Position numbers and translations under genes: made by a program | Part shown: one piece after another, positions 1 through 11,439 of the stretch | How positions within the stretch are numbered: the stretch's first letter is position 1 | How the letters are laid out: each line of letters opens with the position of its first letter | Notes under the pieces: model-generated | Databases searched by the model: none | Seen by the model: only the letters and a program-made list of their open reading frames with translations | What the model was told of the DNA's origin: nothing | NCBI GenBank assembly: GCA_023935145.1 | Contig: CM043702.1 | Location: 61,111,001-61,175,000 of the forward strand | Direction: 5' to 3' | DNA: 64,000 bases | Origin: Bretschneidera sinensis | Lineage: Eukaryota; Streptophyta; Magnoliopsida; Brassicales; Akaniaceae

Positions 1-1094
1 TCTTTAGTTAGCTACTAGTCATATGTAGTCTCTTCGTTAAATACAATGTTAAGTTAACGGTAGTGTTAAAATTCTTTCTTTTAGTTTAGTACCTTAAGAA
101 TTTTTATGTTCTTTAAGTTAGATGTTTTATTTTAAGTTGTTATTAATTACATGTGAACTTTAATTCTTTAAAAGAATTTTGGGCCCCCTTCGTCCTTGTT
201 AATTTTGGGTCCCTTTGGCCCAATAATAATGTTACTAGTTACTAGTTATTTTGAATCTCATCTTTAAGGTAGTTTAGTTTAAATCTATTTAGCTTAATTC
301 TTATTTTTTTTAACTTGTTTAGTTTAAAGTAGCTTAGTTTAATTCATTTAATTTAGTCTTCAAGTTCAATTCATCTAGTTTAAAATAATTTAATCTCAAT
401 CCATCTAGTTTAACTTATATAATTAATCCACCTAGTTTAAATACACGCACTTTAATTTACTTCTCATCCATACTTTGCAAGTAGTTTTAATATTTTTTTC
501 ATAGTCAAAGCAATTTATTTCCTTCAAATGCACACACTTTAGCTTTTTTTTCTCTCATTACTTTAAAGTTAATATTTGGTGTTGCCTTGTTTGAATAAAA
601 ATTGTAAAATATGTGCTTGGTTTTATTAGTAGTGTATGATAATAATACTTGAATTAAAATTTTAATTAATTTTCTTGAAATACAAAAGACTAAACTTTAG
701 TCTAGGTAAGAGAGAGATCTTTAAGTCCTCACTCTTTTGCACACAAATCTCCCAAGCTTTGGAATTTTTCACGTAGACCAATGACAAGAGATTTGACCCT
801 CTTCAAGGTCAAATGGTAGCTTCTTACCCATCATCCTTGCTTTGTGCTTGGATAACAAACGACTTCTTGTCTAATACATTAAAAGAACACCCATCATGAG
901 AGCCTCTTTACTATTTATAATACAAATGGCCCCTTGCTTTGTACTTGGACCATATGTTGGGTCTCTAGGTGTTTGAAGAAAACATTTTTTTTTGTTTTGC
1001 TTTTGTGTTTGTTTATTTGTTTTTAATAATTTTTTTTAATTTAAAGTTTTTGCTTCTTTCTTTTTTCTTGAGGCTCATCAGACCCAAATCTACT
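1..1094. other. AT-rich gene-free DNA
   Basis: I see no credible gene here. Positions about 260-440 hold a loose, decayed repeat of TAGTTTAA-like motifs spaced irregularly at about 20-40 bases. The rest is homopolymer-rich AT sequence. Short open frames have no recognisable domain or codon bias. It is the outer flank of the inverted-repeat arm that starts near 1095. Confidence 0.6.
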
Positions 1095-2075
1095 TGAATT
1101 AGTTTTTGTTATTGCACTCACAACATACAACAATTTATATACCAAAGAATAAATCATGAAAAATATGACTTTCTATTTCCAAAACAAATCTTTTGCATTC
1201 ATTTTGTTTTGCAAATGTGATGAATATGATGAAATGTTCAACTTCAAATTTAGGTGTCGGTCCACACCTAAATTCTTATGGATGCACTTTTCTAACTATC
1301 TTTATCATAATTTAGCTTCAATTTTAAGTATTATTTGCTTTAACAACAATTTTGGTTTATTATTTATAGGATGCTTTCTGAAACATTAGAATCGAAGTTA
1401 TATTTTTAGATTCTTCGTTGATATCAAATGCATAAGAAATTTTTGTATAAGACCCGGCTTATCATATGTCATATCCACGTCCGTCAGCTCCTACTCCGCA
1501 TATTTAATGATATAAGACTTGATCAGTCGGTGTCTATGTAAGAATTTATTTAAATATACAATTAGTTGACTAAAATTTTCTCCAAAAGTTTTTTAAAACA
1601 AAAAAATTATTCAAGAAAAACACACAAAAGGAGAGAAAAAAGATATAGTTGCGTACATCATATCTGAATTGCTTCTTAAATTCGTCATTTTTGTCCTAAC
1701 TTGTAGGAGTATTTATCTTAGGTGTCTTATACAAGGGAGAATATATTTTTGATAATAAAGAAACCCAAATTAATATTTATGAGATATTATTTCTATTGAA
1801 TTCTTTGTGGCTTCATATAATGGTCTTGAAACGACAAATGACATTAATTCGAAGAAAGAATTTCCAATGCAGTCGAAGAAATAAGAAGGTCATCAAAAGC
1901 ATCCAATTCAAAATAGAGGGGGAAAATCTTACATAAACGGTTCTTCTTTACTCAATTTCCCATGGAGTCATAGAAAGGATAAAGAAAATTAATTATTTTG
2001 GTTAAAGCAAATTATTACCCAGCACATATTGATGAATAGCATAAAAGAACTGGGTGAGAAGAAATTTCTCTTAGA
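1095..2075 (+). repeat. Left arm of a ~0.95 kb inverted repeat
   Basis: This segment matches the reverse complement of 40985-41920 over nearly its whole length, at roughly 80-90 percent identity by eye with several indels. One indel is about 38 bases near 1196-1235 that the right arm lacks. Well-matched anchors are the stretch around 1441-1500, the stretch around 1780-1870, and an 11-base perfect palindrome (AATTTAGGTGT / ACACCTAAATT, 1247-1274) present in both arms. A third 70-base fragment of the family is at 43607-43676. No protein-coding signal is visible; the 77-codon frame at 1156-1389 is not preserved in the other arm. It could be a long terminal inverted repeat of a DNA transposon, or one of two oppositely oriented copies of a non-coding repeat. 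Confidence 0.75.
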
Positions 2076-3350
2076 TAACATGTGTCTAAACTCACATGAA
2101 GTCTTTGCTAAGAGATTCAATTTTAAGTAGAGTGTAGATGGTGGGGGCATTTCTTTACTTCTTTAGCCACCGTACATGGTGGCTTTATAAATTCAAATTA
2201 GGGTTTCAATTTTCACATGTCCATAATTAACGAAATTTATGGTATGTACGAGAAGATTTTTGATGGATGGAGACACATTAATTATTTCAAACCATTGTAT
2301 CAAATAGGTCAAACATGCTTAAATAAGTTTATTTAGCTCACGGGCAGGATTATAGTGAGATATGATTAGAAATAACTTGGGATATGATAAAAAGGGATTA
2401 AAAATATAATACTTTAATCTTATATTTGGTTTATAAGATTGCAGGGTTGGGACTAAAGTAGAACAAGAAGTCTAAGTACAAAAAGACCCTAATACTATTA
2501 ATCATACTTAACAATCTCTAATTTCTTCGCAAAGCCTAAAGTTTAATTATTATAATCATTATTCTAATAATAATACATAATTATTATATTTATCATCATA
2601 ATTATAACAATTATTATTATAATTACTATGTTGATATTTAAAAAAATATAATTATAAAAAAATATTATAATTAATAATAAAAATTAATATTATTATAAGT
2701 ATTATTATAATGATAATGATAATAATAATTATTATCATTATTATATATATAATACTTATTATTATTTTATTTGTTATTATAATTCTTATTATAATAGTAA
2801 TAAATAATATTTATTATTAAATTATTATTTTATCATCATAATTATAATTATTATCATAACTTTAATTATAATTAATAATAATTATTATAATAATAATTAC
2901 TATAATATTATGAATAGTACTGATTAAAATTCAGATTTTAAGAAAAATTATTATTTAATCCGTATTTATGAAAGATACTTAACACAAAGTTTTATCTCAC
3001 TATTGGATGATATAAGATGGCAGAGAAAAAGATATTTTTTCTTTTCATTCAATGGTAAGATAAAACTTTATTCTATGTATTTTTCATAAACCCAAATTAA
3101 ATAATAATTTTTCAAATTTTAGGTTGGATTTCTAAATTATTCGTCTTTCTTTTTCTTCTCCTCACCCTTCATTTCTTTCTCATAATTAAAATTTCTAGCT
3201 TATTGGAAGCTATGAGGAAAAAATCATTAAATTATTGTAGATTTCAAGAAAGTTATGAAAAAAGAAAAAAATTATCAGTTCTCCCAATAATATTACTCAT
3301 GAAACAGCTTGAGTAACATGTCACATAGGGATTGGGTATTTATTAACCCT
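2076..3350. other. Gene-free AT-rich DNA between inverted repeat and element A
   Basis: No gene is visible. The middle is the AT-only tract listed separately. The remainder is unique-looking AT-rich DNA containing scattered stops in all frames. The exact point at which element A begins within the last part is uncertain. Confidence 0.55.
2540..2935. repeat. Low-complexity AT tract of TTA/ATT units
   Basis: About 400 bases are almost purely A and T, built from TTATTA, AATAAT and TTATAA units in both orientations with only rare G or C. Such sequence unpairs easily and can fold into many short hairpins. It is typical of matrix-attachment-like or slippage-expanded DNA. No function can be read from the sequence. 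Confidence 0.8.
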
Positions 3351-3528
3351 GTGATAAGGATTCATAATATCTATATGTTTGTTATATTTCCTCATGTTTT
3401 AATGGTTATAAATGCTTAAATCTTGGATTTTGATTATGTTTCGTATTTTATGGAGTAGATTGAAGAGTTAAACCAAATTGAATTCAAAATCAAGAGATTT
3501 GTGAAGAAAAGTCGAAGCTCAAAGCTGC

Positions 3529-3778
3529 AACACTGGTTCAAGGGCGCTGCAGCGCTGGAATAGCACTGGAATGGCAAGATTTGTGAAGATTGGACAGAAA
3601 CTTGGAGCTGCAGCGCTGGAAAGTTGGTGCTGCAGCGCTGGAATTTGCAAAATATGTGAAGATTGGACAGAAACTTGGCGGTGCAGCGCCGGGAAGTTGG
3701 TGCTGCAGCGCTAGTTAGGGTTTGATTTGTTCCTGGTGCTGCAGCTCTGGGAAGTTGGCGCTGCAGCGCTGGCCGGCG
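3529..3778 (+). repeat. CG-rich GCTGCAGCGCTGG array in element A LTR
   Basis: Seven or so irregular copies of a GCTGCAGCGCTGG core are embedded in a higher-order unit that also holds GGACAGAAACT. The array ends with GCTGCAGCGCTGGCCGGC, only about 15 bases before the TATA box. The same core and order recur in the LTRs of Copia element C, which belongs to another superfamily. The position suggests an upstream promoter module. Confidence 0.8.
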
Positions 3779-3790
3779 GATTCAGAATAT

Positions 3791-3798
3791 TATAAATA
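3791..3798 (+). promoter_or_regulatory. TATA box of element A LTR
   Basis: TATAAATA lies directly downstream of the CG-rich array and is followed by an AACCCTAG motif (3801-3808). The position inside the LTR fits the U3/R boundary. Transcription start would be expected about 30 bases downstream; this is inferred, not seen. Confidence 0.65.
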
Positions 3799-4698
3799 GT
3801 AACCCTAGATGAAAGAAAGGAGAGCTGAGATAGAAGGCGCGACTGTTAAATAGAAAATTTCCTCTTCTATTTTCTTTAGGTGGTCTTTTAATTATGAGTA
3901 GCTAAATACCTTTCTTCAAGCTAAGGATATTGAAGTTTTGGTTCTTCAAGAATTGTGAGATCTAAATAATTTTCATTGCTCTTTTATTTCTTCTCTATTT
4001 ATATATCTTCTGTGTTTATTAAAAATTATTGTCTTGGTTGATTGATGCAAAGGGCCCGTTGTTCAATTATTAGGTCAATAAATTGCCATTTAGAACTTTA
4101 AATTCGTAATTGTTTAAATGTTATAATATTAGTGGTAAAATAACAAAGTTGATTATAGAGAGATTTTCGATTTATGTTATGGAGGTATATAACCTAGTCT
4201 AAATGAATCGAGCTTGTGTATTTGTTGGCTAGAATTGGTAGTCTCTCTAATTATTAATGCTATCGATAGATTAAATCCTAAGAGCTTATTTAAGGTTGTT
4301 TATTAACAAGGAAAGTAATCAAAGAGCTTGTTTTGGTTATCGAGAAAGTAAGGAGAGATAGGTTGTTAGAGCTTGTTCACAACCATAACCAATTTAGTGA
4401 AGAATAGAAGATTTTATCCTTGTATCTGTGATCAATTCTCTAAACCAATTCTGAAATTATACCTTTGGTTGGATATTTGCCTGATATTGATTTCTCCTTA
4501 GTTTTTAGTTGATTATAATTGCTTTCTCATTTATTTCACTTTGAAATTTCAAAACCCCCATTTTTTCTCCGCTTTAACTTTCATTAAAATAAATCTAGCC
4601 AATCTCTGTGGATACGACCTTGCTCATCATTGTTACAATTTGTATTTTTCAAGAGCGAGAATTTTATTATTTTTTGGATTCGACACCCACCAAATTTT

Positions 4699-4716
4699 TG
4701 GCGCCGTTACTGGGGA
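4699..4716 (+). other. Primer-binding site of element A (tRNA-Asp-like)
   Basis: TGGCGCCGTTACTGGGGA matches the complement of the plant tRNA-Asp 3' end (TGGCGCCGTTGCCGGGGA) with two mismatches. It begins six bases after the LTR end, as expected for the site where a tRNA primes minus-strand DNA synthesis. Confidence 0.8.
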
Positions 4717-4740
4717 TTGGTATTAATTAGATTTATTTTA

Positions 4741-7260
4741 ATGCTTCGATCTTCTCGTGCAGGTGAATTCCAATACGATCCTGAGATTGAGAAGACAGTT
4801 CGGGAGTTGAGGAAGGAAGCTAAATTGCATGACAAACAAGCATCTTCATCCTTACCCTCCAGATTTAATTTAATACCTGACTTGGTTGATTCATCTAGTG
4901 ATTCTGAAATAGAAGAAGCAATGGCCAATCAAGAGAAAACTTTAAGGGACTTGGCTGCACCAAATGTAAATCAACAGCCACTTTGCATTACATATCCAGC
5001 TTTGGAAGTGGATTTTGAGTTAAAATCTGGATTGATCCATTTGCTCCCAACTTTTCATGGTCTTGAGAATGAAGATCCTCACAAGCATCTGAAGGAATTC
5101 CATGTGGTGTGTTCAAGCATGAAACCGCAAGGAGTGACCGAAGAACAAATCAAATTACGTGCTTTTCCATTCTCGCTGACTGAAAAAGCAAAGGATTGGT
5201 TATTTTATTTGCCCCCTGGCTCTATAACCACATGGATGGAGATGGTGAGATTGTTTCTTGATAAATTTTTCCTTGCATCACAAGCTGCTGGCATTAGAAG
5301 GGAGATATGTGGAATAAAACAGAAAGATACAGAAACCCTTCATGAGTATTGGGAAAGATTTAAGCAACTCTGTGCAAGCTGCCCACAACATGGAATTTCT
5401 GAACAGCTTCTACCCATGGAAATGAAGATGATGGATGCAGCGAGTGGAGGTGCCATAGTGAACAAAACTCCTCGTGACGCTAGAGATTTGATCTCCATCA
5501 TGGCCGCTAACTCACAACAATTTGGATTCAGGCAGGACCTATCTCCAATAAGGGTGAATGAGGTAAGTATATCTTCCCTTGAAAATCAAATATCCAAGCT
5601 AACTTCTATTGTTCAACAGTTAGCTGTAGGAAATATGCAACAAGTGAAAGCTTGTGGGATTTGTGCTACCATCGGTCATCCAACTGACATGTGCCCTACA
5701 CTTCGAGATGATTCCTATGAGCATGCCAATGCAGCTGGAGGATTTTCGGGCCCACCACAATGAAGATACGATCCCTACTCAAATACCTACAACCCAGGAT
5801 GGAGGGATCATCCCAATTTCAGCTATGGAGCAAGACCACCATTCCAACACTTTTAGCATAGACCACCTGTTCCACCACCACAACAAACCTTCACAAGTTC
5901 AAGTATGTATCTAGAAGAAATTGTTAAATCACTTGCAACTAACATGCAGCAATTTCAACAGGAGACAAGAACAAGCATTCAACAACTAGAGAATCAAATG
6001 AGTCAACTGGCATCTTCTAGGAACAGATTGGAATATCAAGGTAAATTGCCCTCCCAAACTGTTGTTAACCCAAAACAAAATGCTAGTGCAGTTACCTTGA
6101 GAAGTGGGAAGGAGTTGAAGGAACCCAGTAAGGCAGTATGTGGAGAAGAAATTGAAAAAGAAGTAGTTGCTCCTCAACCTCAAACTGACCAGCCTAGAGG
6201 ACTCGATAGTGAACAACCAAAGGCATTGGTGACAAATCCTCCCTTTTCCTACTAGATTGACTAAATCCAAGAAAGAAGAGGAAGAGAAGGGAATTCTTGA
6301 AACTTTTCGCAAGGTTGAGATAAATATTACCTTACTTGATGCAATTAAACAAGTGCCTCGATATGCTAAATTTCTCAAGGAGTTGTGCACCAACAAGAGG
6401 AAGTTGAAAGGTAATGAAAAGATAAGTATGGGGGAAAATGTTTCAGCTATTCTACAGAAAAAATTACCTCCAAAATACAAGGACCCAGGTATGTTTACTA
6501 TCCCTTGCAAACTAGGTGATATTAGGATTGAGAAAGCAATGTTAGATCTAGGAGCTTCAATAAATGTCATACCTCTCTCTATTTATTCATCTTTGAATCT
6601 TGGTTCATTAAAAGAAACAGGTGTGATTATTCAACTTGCTGATAGATCTAATGTATATCCTGAACGAGTCTTGGAGGATGTCTTAGTACAAGTTAATGGG
6701 TTGGTCTTTCCTGCTGATTTTTATGTTCTTGACATGGAAGAAGATGACTCTTCTAATTCAACACTAATGTTATTAGGAAGGCCATTTCTAAAAACATCTA
6801 GGACAAAAATTGATGTGCATGATGGTACACTCACAATGGAATTTGATGGTGAAATTATTAAATTCAATATGTATGATGCCATGAGGTACCCTAATGATGT
6901 GTCTTCTGTTTTTGTTATGGATGTTATTGACCCATTGGCGCAGGAAATCTTTGATCTAATTGATGATGATAAGCTAAAATTTATACTTAGCAGGCATTTC
7001 ACTCTTGAAGGGACTGCTACAACTGAAGAACTCGTCATCTAAGAAGAAGTAAGGAACTTTGAGTCTGAAATGGGAAAAGAAGTGCCAGAAGAACAAATAA
7101 TAATAACTGAATTGAAAACTTTACTTGCTCATTTGAAATATGCTTATTTAGAGAAAAAAAATTTCTCCGTTATAATATCTTCTTCGTTGATAGGTAAAAC
7201 TGAAGCACGGTTGCTAGAAGTCCTAAGAAGGCATATATTTCTGGGAAAGCTAAAATCTTA
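4741..7260 (+). pseudogene. Element A gag-protease remnant with RT and IN deleted
   Basis: Gag starts at an ATG 25 bases after the primer site. It shows the retrotransposon gag domain (residues about 80-230), then a CX2CX4HX4C zinc knuckle (CGICATIGHPTDMC) and the conserved YNPGWRDHPNFS segment. Stops interrupt it at 5761 (TGA) and about 5860 (TAG), and a frameshift follows at about 6253. The next frame (6257-7042) holds an aspartic protease with the active site LDLGAS and a later GRPFL motif. A short gag stretch that normally reads into a YEG motif is missing near 5410. After 7070 only the linker before RT is present, and it then jumps at about 7237 to the GKLKS-WTGPY end of integrase. It cannot make enzymes. 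The lineage is Athila-like by domain content. Confidence 0.85.
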
Positions 7261-7407
7261 GTGGACTGGACCATACACCGTGATAAGTGTATGACCTTTT
7301 AGAACCATTGAAATATGACACAAAAAAAAAAAAAAACAAGGCGACATTCAAGGTCAACGGGCATAGATTAAATTACTACATCATGGGGATGTTTGACCCT
7401 CAATCGT

Positions 7408-7838
7408 GATTGGGTCCTTGTCAAATTACAACCCTATAAACAAATCTTTGTAGCTTACAAAGCTAACAACAAGCTGAGCAAGAGGTACATTGGGCCATAC
7501 TAGATTCTTTATACAGTTGAAAAGGTAGCATACAAACTAAACTTACCAGAGGGAAGCAATATCCATACCATCTTTCGTATATCCCAACGCAAGCCCTACA
7601 CAAACTCTGCTTCAACTCCATAATCTGCTCATCTACCTCTTGATAGTATCAATAACAAGCCTATTATTATTCCACTTAATGTGTTAGCATAAAGACAGAT
7701 AGTAATCAAGGACTAGCTCATTCTTCAAGCACTAGTACAGTGGGATGGATTTCTACCTAAAGAAACTTCATGGGAGAACATCCATGATCTATTGAAGACC
7801 TAACCTCACCTAACCTTAAGGACAAGGTTCTTTTTTTA
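7408..7838 (+). pseudogene. Chromovirus integrase C-terminus with chromodomain
   Basis: The conceptual reading gives the GPY/F region (KLSKRYIGPY, then a stop) followed by VAYKLNLPEGSNIHTIF. Further on is a chromodomain, QWDGFLPKETSWENI, around 7740-7790. Chromodomains at this place define chromoviruses and steer integration toward heterochromatin in that family. Several stops and at least one frame change make it non-functional. Everything upstream of the C-terminal integrase domain is missing. Confidence 0.75.
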
Positions 7839-7850
7839 TAGGGAAGGGAA
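7839..7850 (+). other. Polypurine tract of element B
   Basis: TAGGGAAGGGAA sits immediately before a TGATAGAGC LTR start. This is the expected place and composition for the primer of plus-strand DNA synthesis. Confidence 0.6.
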
Positions 7851-8238
7851 TGATAGAGCACAAAAAAAAAGGTAGTGACAAGAGACAAGAGGTAGTAGAA
7901 AAGAAGCAGCCAATAGAGGAGAAGCAAGTAAGGGAAGAAATGGTTCACACTGATTTAGGCTTGAAAAAGAGTACTAGAGTAGTGCACACTGATTCTTGCT
8001 AAAGGGGGAACACTAGAGTAAGAAGAAAACCAGACCTGTACTAAGGGCATAAGAGGTTTCCAAAAGAGTAAGGCAGTTGGGAATTAGTTACAAGTTTGTT
8101 AAAAAGTTAATTAGTTTGTTAATTGTTGTTAAGATAGTTGTTAGATGTACTAGCTTACTGTTTTGCTTTGTAAATCATAATAAATACTCGTAAGATCATC
8201 AAAAGAGTCAGAGAAGAATTTTCAGAGAAATTCTAACA
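7851..8238 (+). repeat. 3' LTR of element B (right edge uncertain)
   Basis: It begins with TGATAGAGC after the polypurine tract. The end is placed at a TTCTAACA about 390 bases later. With no second LTR or target duplication to compare, the right edge is tentative. Repeated GTTAGT/TTGTTA words around 8090-8160 are typical of LTR U3 regions. Confidence 0.45.
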
Positions 8239-8640
8239 ATAATTTCCAAGAGATGATCACTTACTCGAAATAGTGAGTCTTTCTCTTTCTTTTTGCAAAA
8301 TAGTTCCTAACATCTCCATATTCTCAATAGAGTTATCCTATTATGGGGCTCGATCTTTAAACATCTCAAAGCAGCCAGGACTCAATGAATCTGAGATGTC
8401 TCTAAAGAAGGTGTCCCTTGGAGGACTGACTTCATTCGAGATGTTAGAAATGTTTTTCTTCAGAGTGGAGATGGTACACTCATCTTTGATCTTGACTTCT
8501 AAGGGACTTTAAGCAACTCACAATTTCTTAGGCCATACTAGGGTCGGGAAAAGGTCTGGAATTGGTTTAGAGCTGAGCTTAAGAGTGTTTAAAGCTTGAA
8601 GTTTGATTTCGATCATAAACTTCCCATTTAAGGCTTATGT
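8239..8640. other. Unassigned DNA left of Copia element C
   Basis: No gene or known element is recognised. It continues after element C at 30046, as shown by the shared TATGT target duplication (8636-8640 and 30046-30050). It therefore formed one block with 30046 onward before C inserted. Confidence 0.5.
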
Positions 8641-8849
8641 TGTTGGTATTTATCTAAGGTTTAAATAGGTGTAAACATGGTTCAAAGATGGTTAAAGTCT
8701 AAACCAATGTTGGAGGATCAAAATTCAGCAAGTTAGAAGGTTGCACACATGTGTATGCTTCATTTTGGAGCAAGGGAAGGCCATGCGCACTAGTGTGCAC
8801 ACTTCTGTACACAAGTAGAAGGGTGTTGTGTGAAGGGGACAGCAACTCA

Positions 8850-8951
8850 AAGCTGCACCACTGCACTGCAGCGCTTGAACCTGGTAGGAATAGCACAAGG
8901 GACAGAAACTCAAAGCTGCAGCGCTGGGAAGTCGACGCTGCAGCGCTGGCC
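8850..8951 (+). repeat. CG-rich GCTGCAGCGCTGG array in element C 5' LTR
   Basis: It contains two or three copies of the GCTGCAGCGCTGG core preceded by GGACAGAAACT and ending in a GCTGGCCGGC. It lies about 160 bases upstream of the TATA box. The equivalent array in the 3' LTR (about 29265-29407) has two additional units. Confidence 0.85.
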
Positions 8952-9110
8952 GGCACACATGGACAGCATGCTTTAGCCTTCTCTTAGGTACATGAATGCA
9001 AGGTTAAAACACACAACACCACTCAGGATTAATGGAGGGCCATGTTTAAGTGGTCATCAAGATCTAAGGGTGGAGAATGACATACAAGATTGGACAAGAA
9101 GTTGGTGCAC

Positions 9111-9118
9111 TATATAAA
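9111..9118 (+). promoter_or_regulatory. TATA box of element C 5' LTR
   Basis: CACTATATAAAGG is a strong plant TATA box and is repeated in the 3' LTR at 29570. Element F has the same GCACTATATAAAGG at 32163, so this promoter core is shared between the two Copia elements. Confidence 0.75.
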
Positions 9119-9587
9119 GGGTCACCTAGGTTCAATCTCAATAAGAAGACACAAGAATGTGATGATGTAACTTGTGAGACATGTGTGTGAATGATAGAAT
9201 TGTGTAAGAGTGCAAAGACACATACATACAAGAGGGACTCATTGTAGAGAGGCTGGTTGTAAAGAAGAGAGGGTAGTATAGAATTGATAGAAAGCTTTGT
9301 AATAGGTCTATCACTTTCTAGTTCTCTTCTTGGTTTCTTCAAGAACTTGAGGTTTCTTGAAGGGGGTTTCTGAATTATAAGAACCATTTGATTTAGTGCA
9401 GAGAGTTCGGAGGAACTCACGGGGACATAGGCACATTGCCGAACCTCGAAAACAATTGCTTGTCTTCTTTCTTTCTTTTATTTTCTGTTCTTATGTTCGA
9501 TTGTTGTATTTCTTTCTACAAGTCATTCTAGACTTGGGTGTTTGGAAGATCACCACCTGGGCATCTTGTCAAGGTGATTTCCAACAG

Positions 9588-9599
9588 TGGTATTAGAGC
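9588..9599 (+). other. Primer-binding site of element C (initiator tRNA-Met)
   Basis: TGGTATTAGAGC starts one base after the LTR. It matches the usual plant Copia site TGGTATCAGAGC with a single C-to-T change. The site pairs with the 3' end of initiator tRNA-Met. Confidence 0.88.
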
Positions 9600-9834
9600 C
9601 GGGGGAGCTTGTATAGCTGGGTATCGAAGCAAGAAGTAGAAGGTGACAGAGCCAAGACTCCAAGAATCAAAGATCAACTTCTTGGGTGATTCAAGAATGG
9701 TGTAAAGATCAAGATCTGATCGTGTTCTTGAAGGTTGATTCAAGAATGGTGTTAAGATCCATCTTCGATTTGTGTTCTTGAGGTTGAAGAAAGCATTTGT
9801 GGGTAGTGTATAAATCAGGGATCTCGTCCATAAG

Positions 9835-11139
9835 ATGGCTTCAAATTTTGGCATTGAGAAGTTTGATGGAAAGGGAGATTTTTCCCTGTGGAAGCAGAAG
9901 ATCAAGGAGGTTCTAGTGCAATAGAAAGTGGACTTGGCTCTTGGAGAAGATGATGCTTTTCCAGCAAGTACCACGAAGGACCAGCAGATTGAGATGAAGA
10001 AGATGGCTTACAGCACCATCTTCTTGCACTTGTCGGATAATGTCACAAGGGAGTGCGGAGACTCGGAAGATCTAGCTGTAATATGGAAGAAACTAAATGA
10101 GTTGTTTCTTGCCAAGACTCTCCCGAATAAGAGGTATCTTCGTAAATGAATTTTTGCTTTTAAATTTGATCTTAAGAAAGAGATGCAAGATAATATTGAT
10201 GCTAAGATAAGGAGTGCATCAAGTGGTAAAGGGTTGTTCTTTAAAAGAAGGCCAGCAACTCGGTATGGCAGCAACCATGGCTACTACCGGGATAGAGGTA
10301 GAGGAGAGAGCCATGGGAGAGTGCACAACAGCATGCATGGCTACTACCGGGACAGAGGTAGAGGAGAAAGCTATGGGAGAATGCATTCCAAACTGAGATT
10401 TGGAGGGAAGAGTTGTTACTACTACCATAAGGAGGGTTATGTCAAGAAAGACTGCAAGAAGATGATAAGGGATAGAGGAGGAAGCCATACCAAGAATGGA
10501 AAGGCTTCGGTTGCCAAAACAGAACAGCAAGATAGTGATGTTCTTTTTGTGTGCTCAGGTGTGAGCAAAGGGCAAGAAGGCAGCGGGAAATGGATCTTAG
10601 ACACTGGGTGCACTCATCACATGTGCCCTCACCAGAGTTGGTTCAAGAATTTCAAGAAAACCAATGATGAAAGGGTTTTCTTGGGGAATGATATTTCTTA
10701 CCAAGTGAGAGGCATAGGAGACATCTAGGTGAGGATGTTTGATGGAATGACAAGGCTGCTGGAAAATGTAAGGTATCTCTCGGATTTGAGGAGGAATTTG
10801 ATCTCATTGGGGCAGCTGGACTCCATGGGATACACATGCAAGATAGAGGGAGGAAAGATCAAGGTAGCCAAGGGATCTTTGGTAGTGATCAAGGCAGCAA
10901 GAAACAATTGACTCTATGAGATGATCGGAGAGACAAAAGTCAATGATCAAGCAGCAAGCTTGATGGCTGAGAGGGACAAGGCAGCCTTTTGGCACACTCA
11001 CTTGGGACACATGAGCCAAAAGGGCCTGCAAGTTCTCAGCAAGGATGGCCTACTTGGTGGAGACAAAGTAGAGGAACTTGATTTCTGCGAGTGTTGTGTT
11101 CTTGAGAAGCAACACCGGGTCAGCTTCAACACCGGAGTG
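9835..11139 (+). pseudogene. Element C gag-protease-integrase N-terminus, broken
   Basis: The ATG at 9835 opens a Tork-type gag (MASNFGIEKFDGKGDFSLW). TAG at 9922 and TGA at 10147 interrupt it. The gag middle is missing: the frame passes from the QDN segment straight to ASSGKGLF. A zinc knuckle follows with its second Cys changed to Tyr (CYYYHKEGYVKKDC). Glycine/arginine-rich YYRDRGRGES units are duplicated (about 10280-10380). The protease has the active site DTGCTHHMCP. The GAG-pre-integrase zinc finger (WHTHLGHMS, later CECC) is present until the D insertion at 11140. Stops at 10726 and 10909 also break the frame. The protein cannot be made whole. Confidence 0.88.
11135..11139 (+). other. 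Target-site duplication GAGTG (left of D)
   Basis: GAGTG here and at 27083-27087 flanks element D. The integrase reading of element C continues across the two copies, which proves insertion of D into C. Confidence 0.95.
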
Positions 11140-11439
11140 TGATGAGTGCTAAATATTACATGTTTTAGCCCCTTAGTTTACATTTGTTGAGTTCTTAATT
11201 ATGTTATTTCGTGCTATTTTATCTATTTTCTGTGTTTTCTGTGTTTTTATAGGTTTTGGAATAAAATGAAACAATGTGGAAACTTCAGGGCTTAAAGAGC
11301 AAAGCTGAGGATGCCCAGTGCGATCGAACGCACAGGACATGCGATCGATCGCACCTGCGATCGTGCGCACACGGCATGAGATCAGTCGCACCTGCGCTCG
11401 AGTGCACCAGACTTGCGATCGATCGCAAGTGACTCACAC

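Larger units (their letters stand above)
3351..4692 (+). repeat. 5' LTR of element A
   Basis: The right edge is set by a CA (4691-4692) six bases before the tRNA primer site. The left edge is inferred from a TG near 3351. It contains a CTGCAGCG repeat array (3529-3778), a TATA box (3791) and a long AT-rich leader-like part. No 3' partner exists in the window, so length and age cannot be measured. Confidence 0.6.
3351..7407 (+). mobile_element. Element A: truncated Athila-like Ty3/gypsy retrotransposon
   Basis: The order is 5' LTR, tRNA primer site, gag and protease, a stub of the RT linker, then the last codons of integrase. RT, RNase H and most of integrase are missing through an internal deletion near 7237. 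The 3' noncoding region and 3' LTR are also missing: the sequence passes directly into chromovirus element B at about 7407. The left edge is a guess from a TGATAAGG start and could lie some hundred bases either way, because no second LTR is available to define it. Confidence 0.75.
7408..8238 (+). mobile_element. Element B: 3' end of a chromovirus (Ty3/gypsy)
   Basis: Only the integrase tail, chromodomain, polypurine tract and 3' LTR are present. It starts abruptly with a DWVLVKLQPY motif right after element A's integrase stop codon, so two different elements are fused at 7407/7408. The join most likely reflects a large deletion between two insertions. Confidence 0.7.
8641..9586 (+). repeat. 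5' LTR of element C
   Basis: 946 bases, TGTTGG to CCAACA. It contains a CG-rich array (8850-8951), a TATA box at 9111 and a CT-rich region around 9465-9530 that may lie near the R/U5 part. It is 41 bases shorter than the 3' LTR, almost entirely because it has two fewer 21-base array units. Confidence 0.93.

Noticed and set aside
1156..1389. 77-codon frame in the left inverted-repeat arm
   Set aside because: The right arm has indels that break the frame, and the composition is that of noncoding AT-rich DNA.
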